Below are positions 1-10,038 of a DNA stretch of 64,000 bases, in pieces; the stretch's first letter is position 1, and every line of letters begins with the position of its first letter. The notes under the pieces are model-generated. The model worked only from the letters and a program-made list of their open reading frames with translations, searched no databases and was not told where the DNA came from. This DNA comes from Mitsuaria sp. 7 (lineage in GTDB: Bacteria > Pseudomonadota > Gammaproteobacteria > Burkholderiales > Burkholderiaceae_C): positions 124,001 to 188,000 of the forward strand of contig NZ_CP011514.1 in the NCBI RefSeq assembly GCF_001653795.1, given 5' to 3'. The position numbers and the translations under genes were made by a program.

Positions 1-913
1 CGTCCAGCAACAACTGACCCTCGGCCTCGGTCGCCCGCACCCGCAGCGTGCCGCCGACTACGTGCGGCTCCAGGCCGTGCTTGATGGCGTTCTCCACCAG
101 CGGCTGCAGCAGCAGCGGCGGCACGGGCACCTCGCGCAGCGCCTCCGGCAGTTCGAACTGGAAGCGCAGCCGCGACCCCATCCGGACCTGCATCAGCGCC
201 AGGTAGTCGGCGATGCGGGCGAACTCCTCCTTCAGCGGATGGCGCTCGGCGCGGGACGCCGACAGCGTCGCGCGCAGGAAGGCGATCAGGTGGTCCAGCA
301 TCGCCTGCGCCCGCTCCGCGTCCATCCCGATCAGCACCCGCAGGTTGGCCAGCGTGTTGAACAGCATGTGCGGCTCCAGCTGCGATTCGAGCAGCCGCAG
401 CTGCGTCTCGGCGGCCTGGCGGCGCAGCGTCTCGGCGCGCGCCTCGGCGGCCGCGATGCGGTGGCGCGACAGGAAGAACAGCGTCGCGCCGAAGCCGGGG
501 ATCAGCGCGATCACCATCACGCTGAACACGCGGCGCAGGGGGCTGGAGAGCAGGCTCTTCTCCTGCAGGCCGGTCACCATGTTGCCGGCCTCCACGCCCA
601 GGCTGTAGCCGATCAGGGTGCCCAGCAGCAGGCACAGCACCATCAGCGGCCAGCCCGGCCAGTCGAAGGGCTCGGCCGGTGCGCGGCCGAAGCGGTCCAG
701 CAGCCGCCAGCGGATCCAGCCCAGCCCGTAGCGCAGCACGTTGATGCTGGCGGCGCAGAACAGCGAGATGAAGAAGCAGTAGATCAGCGTCGGGCGCAGG
801 GGCTGGTTGAAGATGGCCACCAGCGACAGGGAGACCACCACCGTCAGCGTCAGCACGATGAGCACGTGCCGGAGGATCCAGCGCACGGGCGGGGAGAGGG
901 GCAGGGGGCTCAT
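1..913 (-). CDS. LytS/YehU-type sensor histidine kinase (3' end cut by window edge)
   Basis: Membrane sensor kinase that should phosphorylate a LytTR-type response regulator. Read on the minus strand from ATG at 911-913; the C-terminus lies beyond base 1. The N-terminal half has several hydrophobic segments (about residues 10-35, 45-60, 90-110, 135-160). A linker rich in Ala, Glu and Arg leads to the His_kinase box 'QLEPHMLFNTLANL', whose His is the likely phospho-acceptor. The ATP-domain N-box reads 'PLVENAIKHG'. This H-box type is typical of the LytS/YehU/AlgZ class. The partner regulator would be downstream, outside the window. The ligand is unknown. Confidence 0.85.
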   Translation of the reverse strand, partial: MSPLPLSPPVRWILRHVLIVLTLTVVVSLSLVAIFNQPLRPTLIYCFFISLFCAASINVLRYGLGWIRWRLLDRFGRAPAEPFDWPGWPLMVLCLLLGTLIGYSLGVEAGNMVTGLQEKSLLSSPLRRVFSVMVIALIPGFGATLFFLSRHRIAAAEARAETLRRQAAETQLRLLESQLEPHMLFNTLANLRVLIGMDAERAQAMLDHLIAFLRATLSASRAERHPLKEEFARIADYLALMQVRMGSRLRFQFELPEALREVPVPPLLLQPLVENAIKHGLEPHVVGGTLRVRATEAEGQLLLD

Positions 914-935
914 GGGGGCGGAGTGTCGCGCAGGC

Positions 936-1454
936 TCAGGCCGTGACGGCGTCGGGCGTCTGGGGGCGGTGCGACAGGATGTTGATGGCCCGGCCCAGGA
1001 AGGCGCCGCTGAACAGGCCGAAGGCGGCGCTGAAGCTGAGCGCGTAGACGGTGTGGTGGGCGTAGTCCGGGTGCAGCGCCAGGCTCATGCCCGAGGCGAA
1101 CTTCAGCACGAAGATGCCCATCATCAGCGCCATCGGCACCCAGCTGCCGGGGACGAGGAAGCGGCGGCTGACGGCGTCGTAGCGCACGTTGCCGGGCCAG
1201 CGCAGGGCGCGCAGGACCAGCACGCCGGCGACGATGCCGGCGAGCCAGGCCAGGCCCGGCAGGCCGTCCAGGCCGAAGCTCTTCTCCACGCCCCAGGCGC
1301 CGAACACCAGCCACAGTGCCGGCAGCACGATCAGGCGCTTGGCGCGCACGGCGGTGGCGGTGCTCTGCTTGATGCCGAAGTAGGTGATCATCGCCAGGAT
1401 CGCCCAGACGAAGCCGGGGATGTGGGACAGGATCTGAAGCGGGGTGGGGTGCAT
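936..1454 (-). CDS. Hypothetical four-to-five-helix membrane protein
   Basis: 172-residue, strongly hydrophobic protein starting MHPTPLQILSHIPGFVWAIL. I see about five membrane segments (near residues 12-30, 42-58, 65-82, 105-125, 138-158) and no catalytic motif. An upstream in-frame extension exists, but this ATG gives a normal length and a hydrophobic N-terminus. It lies 22 bases upstream of the sensor kinase on the same strand, so the two may be co-transcribed. It resembles small uncharacterised inner-membrane proteins common in Burkholderiales; no function can be assigned. Confidence 0.7.
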   Translation of the reverse strand: MHPTPLQILSHIPGFVWAILAMITYFGIKQSTATAVRAKRLIVLPALWLVFGAWGVEKSFGLDGLPGLAWLAGIVAGVLVLRALRWPGNVRYDAVSRRFLVPGSWVPMALMMGIFVLKFASGMSLALHPDYAHHTVYALSFSAAFGLFSGAFLGRAINILSHRPQTPDAVTA

Positions 1455-1677
1455 GGCGGGCTCCGTGAGGCGGTGCGTTGTCGATGGACGGACTGTCTCG
1501 AAACGGAGTTCCCGTGCCCAGCACCGGGCGACAAAGCGCCAAAAACCGGCGCGAACGGCCTCAGTACGTCGCCACCCGAAGTCCTCGGTCGCAAAACCGT
1601 GGCAGGACGGCGCCGTTTGGGGACGGCAGGTCGCAGGGTTAATGAGATGGTCACCCCCATCTCCTTTTTGCCTAGAG

Positions 1678-1712
1678 CACCCCGGTGACGTAAGTTGCCG
1701 GGGTGTTCTTCT
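1678..1712 (+). terminator. Terminator-like hairpin upstream of the transposase
   Basis: CACCCCGG (1678-1685) and CCGGGGTG (1698-1705) form an 8-bp stem with a 12-base loop, followed by TTCTTCTT. It lies inside the IS left end, just before the transposase RBS (GGAGG, 1721-1725). It could block read-through transcription from outside the element, or hide the RBS. Confidence 0.4.
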
Positions 1713-1730
1713 TCTGTGGCGGAGGTCATC

Positions 1731-2769
1731 ATGGACTCTGTAACGATGGTCGGCATCGACCTGGGCAAGCACTCCTTCCACCTGCACGGCCAGGACCGCA
1801 AGGGCTTGGCGGTCTTCCGCAAGAAGCTGACCCGCAAGCAGCTCATCGAGTTCTTCGCCAAGTTCCACTCCTGCACGGCCGTGATGGAGGCCTGCGCCGG
1901 CGCGCACTACCTGGCGCGCAAGCTCGTCGCCATGGGCCACGAGGTCAAACTGATTTCACCTCAGTACGTGCGCCCCTTCGTGAAGGGCAACAAGAACGAC
2001 TTCATCGATGCCGAGGCGATCTGCGAGGCCGCGTCGCGGCCGACGATGCGCTTTGTGCAGCCGAGGACCGAAGCCCAGCAGACGCTGTCAATGCTGCATC
2101 GCCTGCGCGAGTCGCTGGTCCACGATCGCACCAAGGCGACCAACCAGATGCACGGGTTCCTGCTGGAGTTCGGTGTCAGCCTGCCGACTGGCCTGGCCGC
2201 CGCCAGGCGACTGCCAGCGTTGCTGGTCGAGCATGAGGATCTTCCTCCGCAGCTGATCTCGTTGCTGGAGCGGCTGCATGCGCACCTTCAAGTACCTCGA
2301 TGGCCAGATCGCCGAGGTCGAGAAGCTGCTCAGCCGCCATGTCCACGCAGACGACCTGGGCGAGAGGCTCATGACGCTACCGGGCGTAGGCCCCATCACC
2401 GCCAGCGTGTTGTGCGCCGAGATGGGTGATGGGCACCAGTTCGCCTGCAGCCGCGACTTCGCGGCATCCCTGGGCCTGGTGCCGCGGCAGTACAGCACCG
2501 GCGGCAGACCCACGCTGCTGGGCATCAGCAAGCGAGGCGACAAGAACCTGAGACGCTTGCTGGTTCAGTGCGCCCGGGCCTTCATGCAGCGGGTGGACAA
2601 GTACCCCAGCCCGCTGGCCGCCTGGGTGCGCTCGCTGCTCACGCGCCGCCACTCCAACATCGTGGCCTGTGCCCTGGCCAACAAGCTCGCGCGCATGGCC
2701 TGGGCATTGGCACGACACCACGCGGTCTACGAACCGGCCAAGCTACGTCCAGAGCCAGCAGCTGCTTGA
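1731..2769 (+). pseudogene. IS110-family DEDD transposase, frameshifted
   Basis: Starts ATG at 1731 after a GGAGG ribosome site and reads MDSVTMVGIDLGKHSFHLHG. The first part (to about 2285) is the RuvC-like DEDD domain: Asp in 'GIDLGK', and 'NDFIDAEAICEA'. The second part (2287-2769), in the next frame, is the transposase_20 domain with 'LPGVGPITASVL' and the Ser-containing 'YSTGGRP'. The expected join is '...ERLHAH-FKYLDGQ'; one extra C at 2285/2286 breaks it. Without the shift the protein would be about 345 residues, the family norm. IS110 elements are not known for programmed frameshifting, so this is probably a dead copy, or a sequencing error. Confidence 0.85.
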
Positions 2770-3023
2770 ACCCAAGCACCTGGCTTGCCTTCAACCCAGA
2801 TCAGGAACACCCAACAGGTTTTGCGACTGCTGCAGCAGTGATGACGTGAACGGCCCACTCGGCCTGGCAGACAACCAGAAAGGTCCGTTGGCTATCGAAG
2901 CCGCAGGGTTTTTAAGGACTGCCAGGCGCGACTCTCATCGTGGCGCGGGGAACAACCTCCCCATCCAGACGCCGGATAGATTCACGCAAGCCTTCTTCAC
3001 ACCGATCTCTGCAAACAGCTCTT
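2770..3023 (+). ncRNA. Candidate bridge RNA (seekRNA) region of the IS right end
   Basis: This roughly 250-base stretch between the transposase stop and the right inverted repeat has no supported ORF. In IS1111-group elements the guide RNA that pairs with target and donor DNA is encoded downstream of the transposase, so this is where it should lie. Local pairing such as 'CTGCTGCAGCAG' near 2830 is visible, but I could not fold the RNA. The placement rests on family knowledge, not on a recognised RNA motif. The remaining bases to 3132 hold the right repeat and the flanking half-palindrome; nothing else is seen. Confidence 0.3.
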
Positions 3024-3132
3024 GCAAAAACGGGGGTGACCATAGATTTGGACCTTGCGTCCAAGGCCCTGCGACCTGGCGGCCAACGCCCTGGCCATTG
3101 CAGGTGGGCGGTCCCTCGCAGACGCGGCAGCC

Positions 3133-4761
3133 TCAGCGCCGACGCTTGGTCGACCCGCCGCCGCCCAGCAGGCTGCCCAGCACGCCGCGGACGATCTCCC
3201 GACCGACCGACGATCCGATGCTGCGCAGCGCCGACTTGGCTGCAGTCTCCGCCAGCCCCTCGTGACGCCCGCCTCGGGGTCCGGTGCTGCCGAACAGCAC
3301 GTCCTTCAGCCCGCCGAGCAGGCCGCCACCGTCGTCCTGTGCCGGCGCGGGGGCGGGCGCACTGCCCCTGCCCGTCGTCGGCGCGCGACGGAAGGCCTGG
3401 TCTGCCTCATCGGCCATCGACCCAGCCCCGGCACCGCCGCGCGGCGAACCCGCTTGCGACGGCTGCGGCGCCGCATCGGCCGTCGTGGACGCCCGGCCGG
3501 TCAGCTTCTCATAGGCCGACTCGCGGTCGATGTGTTTCTCGTAGACGCCGGCCACCAGCGAGCCAGCGATCAGCGCCTTGCGCTGCTCCGGCGTGATCGG
3601 TCCGATCTGGCTGCCCGGCGGGAGCACGAACACCCGCTCGGTGATCGCCGGCCGGCCCTTCTCGTCGAGCAGGCTGATCAGCGCCTCGCCGACGCCCAGC
3701 TCGGTGATCGCCATCGCGATGTCCAGCCCCGGCTTCGGACGCATGGTGTCCGCCGCCGCCTTGACCGCCTTCTGGTCGCGCGGCGTGAACGCGCGCAGCG
3801 CGTGCTGCACCCGGTTGCCGAGCTGGCCCAGCACCGTGTCCGGGATGTCCAGCGGGTTCTGCGTCACGAAATAGACGCCCACGCCCTTGGAGCGCACCAG
3901 CCGGACCACGAGCTCGATGCGCTCCACCAGCGCCGCCGGCGCGTCCTTGAACAGCAGGTGCGCCTCGTCGAAGAAGAACACCAGCTTGGGCTTGTCCAGA
4001 TCGCCCACCTCGGGCAGCGCCTCGAACAGCTCCGACAGCATCCACAGCAGGAAGGTCGCGTACAGCCGCGGCGCGGCCATCAGCTTGTCCGCCGCCAGGA
4101 TGTTGATCACGCCCAGGCCATCCGACGTCTGCATGAAGTCGTGGATGTCGAGCATCGGCTCGCCGAAGAACTTGTCGCCGCCCTGCGCCTCGATCTGCAG
4201 CAGCCCGCGCTGGATCGCGCCGACGCTGGCCGCCGAGACGTTGCCGTACTCTGTCGTGAACTCACTGGCGTTGTCGCCCACGTGCTGCAGCATCGCGCGC
4301 AGGTCCTTCAGGTCCAGCAGCGCCAGGCCGTGGTCGTCGGCGATCTTGAACACCATCTGGAGCACGCCGCCCTGGGTCTCGTTCAGGCCCAGCATCCGCG
4401 ACAGCAGCAGCGGCCCCATGTCGGAGACCGTCGCGCGCACCGGATGGCCCTGTTCCCCGAACACGTCCCAGAGCGTCGTCGGGCAGGCGATGGCGACCGG
4501 CGGTTCGAATCCGCGCTCCTTCAGCACCGCCAGCAGTTTGGCCGACGGCGCGCCGGCCTGCGAGATGCCGGTCAGGTCGCCCTTGACGTCCGCCATGAAG
4601 ACCGGGACGCCCATCTGGCTGAACGATTCGGCCAGTTTCTGCAGACTGATCGTCTTGCCGGTGCCGGTGGCGCCGGTGATCAGACCGTGGCGGTTGGCCA
4701 GCGCAGGCAAGAGCTGGCACTCGATGTCGCCGTGGCGGGCCAGCAGGATCGGGTCGGCCAT
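3133..4761 (-). CDS. HerA-like ATPase, DUF853 (YjgR family)
   Basis: 542-residue protein of the HerA/FtsK ATPase superfamily with unknown cellular role, often annotated as a HerA-like helicase. Starts ATG at 4759-4761 with GGAG upstream ([12 protein letters not shown]); a longer in-frame start overlaps the yebC promoter region and is less likely. Walker A is GATGTGKT (residues 30-37) and Walker B is '[13 protein letters not shown]' in the middle. The C-terminal 100 residues are Ala/Gly/Pro-rich and end in '[10 protein letters not shown]'. Divergent from yebC. The IS element ends less than 100 bases beyond its stop codon. Confidence 0.9.
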   Translation of the reverse strand: MADPILLARHGDIECQLLPALANRHGLITGATGTGKTISLQKLAESFSQMGVPVFMADVKGDLTGISQAGAPSAKLLAVLKERGFEPPVAIACPTTLWDVFGEQGHPVRATVSDMGPLLLSRMLGLNETQGGVLQMVFKIADDHGLALLDLKDLRAMLQHVGDNASEFTTEYGNVSAASVGAIQRGLLQIEAQGGDKFFGEPMLDIHDFMQTSDGLGVINILAADKLMAAPRLYATFLLWMLSELFEALPEVGDLDKPKLVFFFDEAHLLFKDAPAALVERIELVVRLVRSKGVGVYFVTQNPLDIPDTVLGQLGNRVQHALRAFTPRDQKAVKAAADTMRPKPGLDIAMAITELGVGEALISLLDEKGRPAITERVFVLPPGSQIGPITPEQRKALIAGSLVAGVYEKHIDRESAYEKLTGRASTTADAAPQPSQAGSPRGGAGAGSMADEADQAFRRAPTTGRGSAPAPAPAQDDGGGLLGGLKDVLFGSTGPRGGRHEGLAETAAKSALRSIGSSVGREIVRGVLGSLLGGGGSTKRRR

Positions 4762-4866
4762 GCGGAATTCTCCAGAGGCAAAAAAGCTAAAATCGCAGTC
4801 TAACGAAGCAACCACAGCGCCGGCCCGGAGAATTTCCACCGCGCCGCGTCACAGGAGAACGAGGAC

Positions 4867-5592
4867 ATGGCAGGGCATTCCAAATGGGCGAACATCCAGC
4901 ACCGCAAGGGCCGCCAGGACGAGAAGCGCGGCAAGGTCTGGACCCGTCTGACGCGTGAAATCATCGTGTCCGCGCGCGCCGGCGGCGCCGACATCGCGAT
5001 GAATCCGCGCCTGCGCCTCGCGATCGAGAAGGCCAAGGCCGCCAACATGCCGGCCGACAACATCAAGCGCAACGTCGACAAGGCCACCGGCAACCTCGAC
5101 GGCGTGACCTACGAGGAAATCCGCTACGAGGGCTACGGCATCGGCGGCGCCGCGATCATCGTGGACTGCATGACCGACAACCGCGTCCGCACGGTCGCCG
5201 AAGTCCGTCACGCCTTCAGCAAGTACGGCGGCAACCTGGGCACCGAAGGCTCGGTGGCCTTCCAGTTCAAGCATTGCGGCCAACTGGTGTTCGCGCCGGG
5301 CACCTCGGAAGACAAGGTCATGGAAGTCGCGCTGGAAGCCGGCGCCGAGGACGTCCTGACCGACGACGACGGCGCCATCGAGGTGCTGACCTCGCCCGCC
5401 GACTACGAAGCCGTCAAGAACGCGCTCGAAGCGGCCGGCCTGAAGGCCGAGATCGCCGAAGTCACGATGCGCGCCGAGAACACCATCGAGCTGGCCGGCG
5501 AAGATGCCGCCCGCATGCAGAAGCTGCTGGATGTGATCGAAGACCTGGACGACGTCCAGGACGTCTACAACAACGCGAGCCTGTCCGAATGA
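4867..5592 (+). CDS. yebC: YebC/PmpR family protein
   Basis: 241 residues, full length for the family, starting [18 protein letters not shown], the family signature. YebC proteins have been described as DNA-binding regulators and, more recently, as ribosome-associated factors for stalling motifs; the sequence does not decide between these. An AGGAG-like site lies at 4852-4857. The stop overlaps the purD start (ATGA at 5589-5592), so the genes are translationally coupled. First gene of the run that continues to rng. Confidence 0.95.
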   Translation: MAGHSKWANIQHRKGRQDEKRGKVWTRLTREIIVSARAGGADIAMNPRLRLAIEKAKAANMPADNIKRNVDKATGNLDGVTYEEIRYEGYGIGGAAIIVDCMTDNRVRTVAEVRHAFSKYGGNLGTEGSVAFQFKHCGQLVFAPGTSEDKVMEVALEAGAEDVLTDDDGAIEVLTSPADYEAVKNALEAAGLKAEIAEVTMRAENTIELAGEDAARMQKLLDVIEDLDDVQDVYNNASLSE

Positions 5593-6872
5593 AGGTCCTG
5601 GTCCTTGGCAATGGTGGCCGTGAACACGCGCTGGCTTGGCGGCTGGCGCAGGGCGAACGCGTCACGCAGGTCTTCGTGGCCCCCGGCAACGGCGGCACCG
5701 CGCGCGACCCGCTGCTGAAGAACGTGCCGATCACCGACGTTAAGGCGCTGGCCGACTTCGCGGTCGAACAGAAGATCACGCTGACGGTCGTCGGTCCGGA
5801 GGCCTTCCTGGCCGCCGGCGTCGTCGACGAGTTCCGCGCCCGCGGCCTGCGCATCTTCGGACCGACCAAGGCGGCCGCGCAGCTGGAGAGCTCCAAGGCC
5901 TTCGCCAAGGAGTTCATGAAGCGCCACGGCATCCCGACCGCCGCCTACGAGACCTTCAGCGACGCGACCCAGGCGCATGCCTACGTCGACGCGCAGGGCG
6001 CGCCCATCGTCATCAAGGCCGACGGCCTGGCGGCGGGCAAGGGCGTGGTCGTCGCGATGACGCTGGCCGAGGCGCATGAGGCGATCGACTGGATCCTCGC
6101 GGACAACAAGCTCGGTGTCGTGCACAACGAGGGCGGCGCCCGCGTCGTCATCGAGCAGTTCCTCGAAGGCGAGGAAGCCAGCTTCATCGTGCTGTGCGAC
6201 GGCAGGAACGTCCTGCCGCTGGCCACCAGCCAGGACCACAAGCGCCTGCTCGACGGCGACCAGGGCCCGAACACCGGCGGCATGGGGGCGTACTCGCCCG
6301 CGCCGGTCGTGACGCCCAACGTCCACGCCAAGGCGATGCACGAGATCATCATGCCGACGATCCAGGGCATGGCCCGCGACGGCGCCCCGTTCACCGGCTT
6401 CCTGTACGCCGGGCTGATGATCGACGCGCACGGCCAGCCGCGCACCGTCGAGTTCAACACCCGCATGGGCGACCCCGAGACGCAGCCGATCATGATGCGT
6501 CTGAAGAGCGACCTGTTCGAGGTGCTGATGCACGCGACCGACGGCACGCTCGACCAGGTCGAGCTGCAGTGGGACCGCCGCGCGGCGCTGGGCGTCGTGA
6601 TGGCCGCGGGCGGTTACCCGCTGTCGCCGCGCAAGGGCGATGCGATCTCCGGCCTGCCCGTGGACGGCGAGGAGGCCATGGTCTTCCATGCCGGCACGAC
6701 GATGCAGGACGACGGCCAGCTCGTGACCAGCGGCGGCCGCGTGCTCTGCGTGACCGCGCTGGGCGAGGCCGTGCGCCATGCGCAGCAACTGGCCTACCAG
6801 ACCGCGCAATCGATCCAGTTCGACGGCAAGCAGTACCGCCAGGACATCGGATACCGCGCGATCAAGCGCTGA
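5589..6872 (+). CDS. purD: Phosphoribosylamine-glycine ligase
   Basis: 427-residue ATP-grasp enzyme that joins glycine to 5-phosphoribosylamine in step 2 of purine synthesis. Starts [17 protein letters not shown], the conserved N-domain motif. The ATP-grasp domain has '[17 protein letters not shown]' and the late motif '[12 protein letters not shown]'. Length matches the family (about 425-430). Coupled to yebC by a 4-base overlap. Confidence 0.97.
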   Translation: MKVLVLGNGGREHALAWRLAQGERVTQVFVAPGNGGTARDPLLKNVPITDVKALADFAVEQKITLTVVGPEAFLAAGVVDEFRARGLRIFGPTKAAAQLESSKAFAKEFMKRHGIPTAAYETFSDATQAHAYVDAQGAPIVIKADGLAAGKGVVVAMTLAEAHEAIDWILADNKLGVVHNEGGARVVIEQFLEGEEASFIVLCDGRNVLPLATSQDHKRLLDGDQGPNTGGMGAYSPAPVVTPNVHAKAMHEIIMPTIQGMARDGAPFTGFLYAGLMIDAHGQPRTVEFNTRMGDPETQPIMMRLKSDLFEVLMHATDGTLDQVELQWDRRAALGVVMAAGGYPLSPRKGDAISGLPVDGEEAMVFHAGTTMQDDGQLVTSGGRVLCVTALGEAVRHAQQLAYQTAQSIQFDGKQYRQDIGYRAIKR

Positions 6873-6912
6873 TCCGCGCCGACCCGAGCGCCGACCTGAA
6901 CTTCGACCTGCC

Positions 6913-7554
6913 GTGGCCCCTTCCGCCCCTCGCCGCTGGACCGGCGCGCTGACGCCGATGCCCGGCGGCAGCGCGCTCGCGCGCGCCGTGCTGGGTGCTT
7001 TCGGCTGGCGCATCGACAACGACGGCCTGCCGGGGAAGCAGGGTGTCGTGATGGTCTATCCGCACACGTCGAACTGGGACTTCCCCATCGGCGTGCTGAC
7101 GAAGTGGAGTCTCGGCTTCCAGCTGAAGTTCTGGGCCAAGGACAGCCTGTTCAGGCCGGCCATCGTCGGCCGCTGGATGCGGTCCATCGGCGGCGTGGCG
7201 GTGAACCGCCGCTCGGCCAACGGCATGGTCGCCGACACGGTCCAGCAGATGCTCGCGGCCAAGGCGCGCGACGAGTCCTTCTGGCTGATCGTCGCCCCCG
7301 AAGGCACGCGCGGCTACGCCGACCACTGGAAGTCCGGCGCGTACCACGTCGCCGTGCAGGCCGACGTGCCGGTCGGGCTGGCGTCGTTCGACTTCGCGAC
7401 GAAGCGCGTGCTGTTCACCGACTTCGTCGAGGTCAGCGGCGATCCGGCGCAGGACTTCGCGCTGTTCGCCGAGGTGCTGCAGGGCCGCCAGGGCAAGTAC
7501 CCGCAAAACGCCGGACCGATCCGGTTGAAATCCAAGGACGGAGATCCCCGATGA
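6913..7554 (+). CDS. Lysophospholipid acyltransferase family protein (PlsC-like)
   Basis: About 213 residues. The acyltransferase motif I is 'PHTSNWD' (His-x4-Asp) and a second motif reads '[17 protein letters not shown]'. Such proteins transfer acyl chains to glycerophosphates or related acceptors at the inner membrane; the substrate here is unknown. I chose GTG at 6913 because '[15 protein letters not shown]' matches the usual start of this subfamily; ATG at 6958 is the alternative, 15 codons shorter. No good ribosome site is visible for either. The stop overlaps the hemF ATG. Confidence 0.85.
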   Translation: MAPSAPRRWTGALTPMPGGSALARAVLGAFGWRIDNDGLPGKQGVVMVYPHTSNWDFPIGVLTKWSLGFQLKFWAKDSLFRPAIVGRWMRSIGGVAVNRRSANGMVADTVQQMLAAKARDESFWLIVAPEGTRGYADHWKSGAYHVAVQADVPVGLASFDFATKRVLFTDFVEVSGDPAQDFALFAEVLQGRQGKYPQNAGPIRLKSKDGDPR

Positions 7555-8486
7555 ATACGCAGTTGGTCCGCGATTACCTGCTCGGTCTGCAGCAGCGGAT
7601 CGTCACGACGCTGGAGCGTCTGGACGGTCAGGCATTCATCACCGACGCCTGGCAGCGCGAGCCCGGCGGCCGCCTCGAAGGCGACGGCCTGGTGCGCCTG
7701 ATCGAGAACGGCGCCGTGTTCGAGCGCGGCGGCGTCAACTTCTCGCACGTGCGGGGCCGGGTGTTGCCCCCGTCGGCGACGGCGCACCGGCCCGAACTCG
7801 CCGGCGCGCCGTTCGAGGCGATGGGCGTGTCGCTGGTGATGCATCCGCACAACCCGTTCGTGCCCACGGTCCACATGAACGTGCGCATGTTCGCGGCGCT
7901 GCCGGTCGACCGCGAGCCGGTCGTGTGGTTCGGCGGCGGCATGGACCTGACGCCGTACTACGGCTTCGAGCGCGACGCGCAGCACTTCCACCGCACCTGC
8001 CGCGCGGCGCTGGAGCCGCACGGCGAGGCGCTCTATCCGCGCTTCAAGCAGTGGTGCGACGAGTACTTCCACCTGAAGCACCGCAACGAGCCGCGCGGCG
8101 TCGGCGGCATCTTCTTCGACGATTTCGCCGAGGGCGGCGTCGAGAACGCGTTCGGCATGGTCCAATCCGTCGGCGACGCGTTCCTGCCCGCCTACGAGCC
8201 GATCGTCGATCGTCGGCACGGCCTGGCCTACGGTGAACGCGAACGCGACTTCCAGGAATACCGGCGCGGACGTTACGTCGAGTTCAACCTGGTCTTCGAC
8301 CGCGGCACGCTGTTCGGGCTGCAGTCGGGCGGGCGCACCGAGTCCATCCTGATGTCGATGCCGCCGGTCGCGCGCTGGCGCTACGACTGGCAGCCGGAGG
8401 CAGGCTCGCCCGAGGCCAAGCTCTACAGCGACTTCCTCCGCCCGCGCGATTGGGCGGATGAAGTGCCAACGCATCTGTGGTTCTGA
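7551..8486 (+). CDS. hemF: Oxygen-dependent coproporphyrinogen-III oxidase
   Basis: 311 residues, usual length. Aerobic oxidative decarboxylation of coproporphyrinogen III to protoporphyrinogen IX in heme synthesis. Family motifs visible: '[11 protein letters not shown]', '[17 protein letters not shown]', '[16 protein letters not shown]', and '[14 protein letters not shown]' near the end. ATGA overlap with the upstream acyltransferase; the stop is immediately followed by the nadD start. Confidence 0.97.
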   Translation: MNTQLVRDYLLGLQQRIVTTLERLDGQAFITDAWQREPGGRLEGDGLVRLIENGAVFERGGVNFSHVRGRVLPPSATAHRPELAGAPFEAMGVSLVMHPHNPFVPTVHMNVRMFAALPVDREPVVWFGGGMDLTPYYGFERDAQHFHRTCRAALEPHGEALYPRFKQWCDEYFHLKHRNEPRGVGGIFFDDFAEGGVENAFGMVQSVGDAFLPAYEPIVDRRHGLAYGERERDFQEYRRGRYVEFNLVFDRGTLFGLQSGGRTESILMSMPPVARWRYDWQPEAGSPEAKLYSDFLRPRDWADEVPTHLWF

Positions 8487-9107
8487 ATGAATCCTCTGAA
8501 CCCTGTGCGGCAGGTCGGTTGGTTCGGCGGCTCCTTCGATCCGGTGCACCGCGCGCATCTGGCGCTGGCGCACGCGGCGCTTGACCAGCTGGCGCTGGAC
8601 GAGGTCCGCTGGATCGTCGCCGGGCAGCCGTGGCAGAAAGCGGGTCGCCAGATGGCGGACGCCGCGGACCGCGCCGAGATGGTGCGGTTGACGATCACGG
8701 GGAAGGGCGGGGATCCCCGCTTCGTCCTCGACGATCGCGAGATGAAACGCGCCGGGCCGAGCTACACGCTCGACTCGGTGCGCGAGTATCAGCAGGAGCG
8801 TCCTCACGACGCGCTCTGGCTGATCCTCGGGCAGGACCAGTTGGCCGGCTTCCCGAGCTGGAACGGCTGGGAGGAACTGGTCGAGCGCATGGGGCTGGCA
8901 GTCGCGGCCCGCGCGCAGGACAAGGTACAGGCGCCGGCGGCGCTGCTGGAGCGGCCGCATCGGCTGGTCCGGCTGACGATGCCGGCGCTGGAATGGTCAT
9001 CCACCGAGGCCCGCCGACTGGCGGCCGAGGGCGCTGACGTAGGGCCCGTGGTGGGCGAAGAGGTGGCGGGTTATATTTCCCGGCACCGTCTCTACAGTGA
9101 GAACTGA
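8487..9107 (+). CDS. nadD: Nicotinate-nucleotide adenylyltransferase
   Basis: 206 residues. Adenylates nicotinate mononucleotide to deamido-NAD. The nucleotidyltransferase motif 'GGSFDPVHRAHLALAHAA' is near residues 12-30 and the C-terminal 'WSSTEARRL' is the second ATP-contact motif (normally SSTxIR). It abuts both hemF and rsfS with no spacer. NAD genes nadB and nadA lie some 50 kb away in the window. Confidence 0.95.
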   Translation: MNPLNPVRQVGWFGGSFDPVHRAHLALAHAALDQLALDEVRWIVAGQPWQKAGRQMADAADRAEMVRLTITGKGGDPRFVLDDREMKRAGPSYTLDSVREYQQERPHDALWLILGQDQLAGFPSWNGWEELVERMGLAVAARAQDKVQAPAALLERPHRLVRLTMPALEWSSTEARRLAAEGADVGPVVGEEVAGYISRHRLYSEN

Positions 9108-10034
9108 ATGGACATCAAGAAACTGGAACGTGCCATCGTCGATGGTCTCGAGGACGTGAAGGGCCAGGACATCCTGGTCTTCGACACCGAGCGCCTGTCG
9201 CCGCTGTTCGAGCGCGTGATCATCGCCTCGGGCACGAGCAACCGGCAGACCAAGGCGCTGGCCTCCAGCGTGCGCGAGACGGTCAAGAAGCGCGGCATGC
9301 AGGTCATGCGCACCGAGGGCGAGGACAACGGCGAATGGATCATCGTCGACTGCGGCGCCGCCGTGGTCCACCTGATGCAGCCGGCGATCCGCCAGTACTA
9401 CCACCTCGAAGAGATCTGGGGCGGCAAGCCGGTGAAGCTCAAGCTGGGCGACAGCGGCACCAAGCTGGTGAAGGCCTCCGAGCCGATGGACGACGAGGAC
9501 GCGCCCAAGGCGAAGAAGTCCGCCAAGAAGTCTGACAAGGCCACGGACAAGAAGGCGGACAAGAAGGCCGAGAAGGCTGAAAAGTCCGACAAGAAGTCCA
9601 AGGTCAAGTCCGTCGACGGCGAGGCGATCGGTGCCGCGTCGAAGAAGGCGCCGTCGCGCGCGACCGGCACGAAGTCCGCCGCCGCGAAGTCGGCAGCGAA
9701 GGCTTCGCCGACGAAGCCTGCGGCCAAGTCCGCCAAGCCGGCCGGCAAGCCTGCTGCGAAGAAGACGAGCATCAAGACGACGGCCGCCACCGCGAAGCCT
9801 GCCGCCAAGACCACCCGCAAGCCCGCCGCCACCCAGGCGCCGGTCGAGACGGTGAAGGTCGGCAGCAAGAAGCCGGCGACGAAGAAGGTGTCGCCGAAGG
9901 TCGCCGCCGCCAAGCCGGCGGTCAAGGCCGCGGCGAGAAAGCCAGCAGCCAAGCCGGCGGCCAAGCCGGTGTCCAAGCCGGCCGCCAAGAAGACCACGGT
10001 GAAGACCGGCACGAAGTCCAAGCCCAAGGCCTGA
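9108..10034 (+). CDS. rsfS: Ribosome silencing factor RsfS with long Lys/Ala/Pro-rich tail
   Basis: Residues 1 to about 118 are a normal RsfS domain ([21 protein letters not shown], then '[18 protein letters not shown]'), which binds ribosomal protein L14 and blocks subunit joining in starvation. After 'PVKLKLG' the protein continues for about 180 residues of Lys, Ala, Pro, Ser and Thr, with units such as PAAK, AAKPA and KKPATKK, like histone H1 or AlgP tails. Typical RsfS is 105-150 residues, so the tail more than doubles it. The tail is very basic and probably disordered. Confidence 0.93.
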   Translation: MDIKKLERAIVDGLEDVKGQDILVFDTERLSPLFERVIIASGTSNRQTKALASSVRETVKKRGMQVMRTEGEDNGEWIIVDCGAAVVHLMQPAIRQYYHLEEIWGGKPVKLKLGDSGTKLVKASEPMDDEDAPKAKKSAKKSDKATDKKADKKAEKAEKSDKKSKVKSVDGEAIGAASKKAPSRATGTKSAAAKSAAKASPTKPAAKSAKPAGKPAAKKTSIKTTAATAKPAAKTTRKPAATQAPVETVKVGSKKPATKKVSPKVAAAKPAVKAAARKPAAKPAAKPVSKPAAKKTTVKTGTKSKPKA

Positions 10035-10038
10035 CCCC

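Larger units (their letters stand above)
1641..3046 (+). mobile_element. IS110-family insertion sequence, IS1111-like, inactivated
   Basis: Element of about 1.4 kb defined by a DEDD transposase gene and a pair of subterminal inverted repeats. The left repeat ATGGTCACCCCC is at 1647-1658 and its exact complement is at 3032-3043; a further TTTTTGC/GCAAAAA match lies just inside each. Subterminal repeats and a long non-coding right end (about 270 bases) fit the IS1111 subgroup. Outer ends are estimated to within a few bases. The flanks carry GGCAGGTCGCAGGG (1625-1638) and its near-complement CCCTGCGACCTGGC (3067-3080, 13 of 14), so the element may have landed in a stem-loop. Confidence 0.75.

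Noticed and set aside
62..946. Plus-strand frame at the window start
   Set aside because: Gln/Arg/His-rich shadow of the sensor kinase read on the minus strand.
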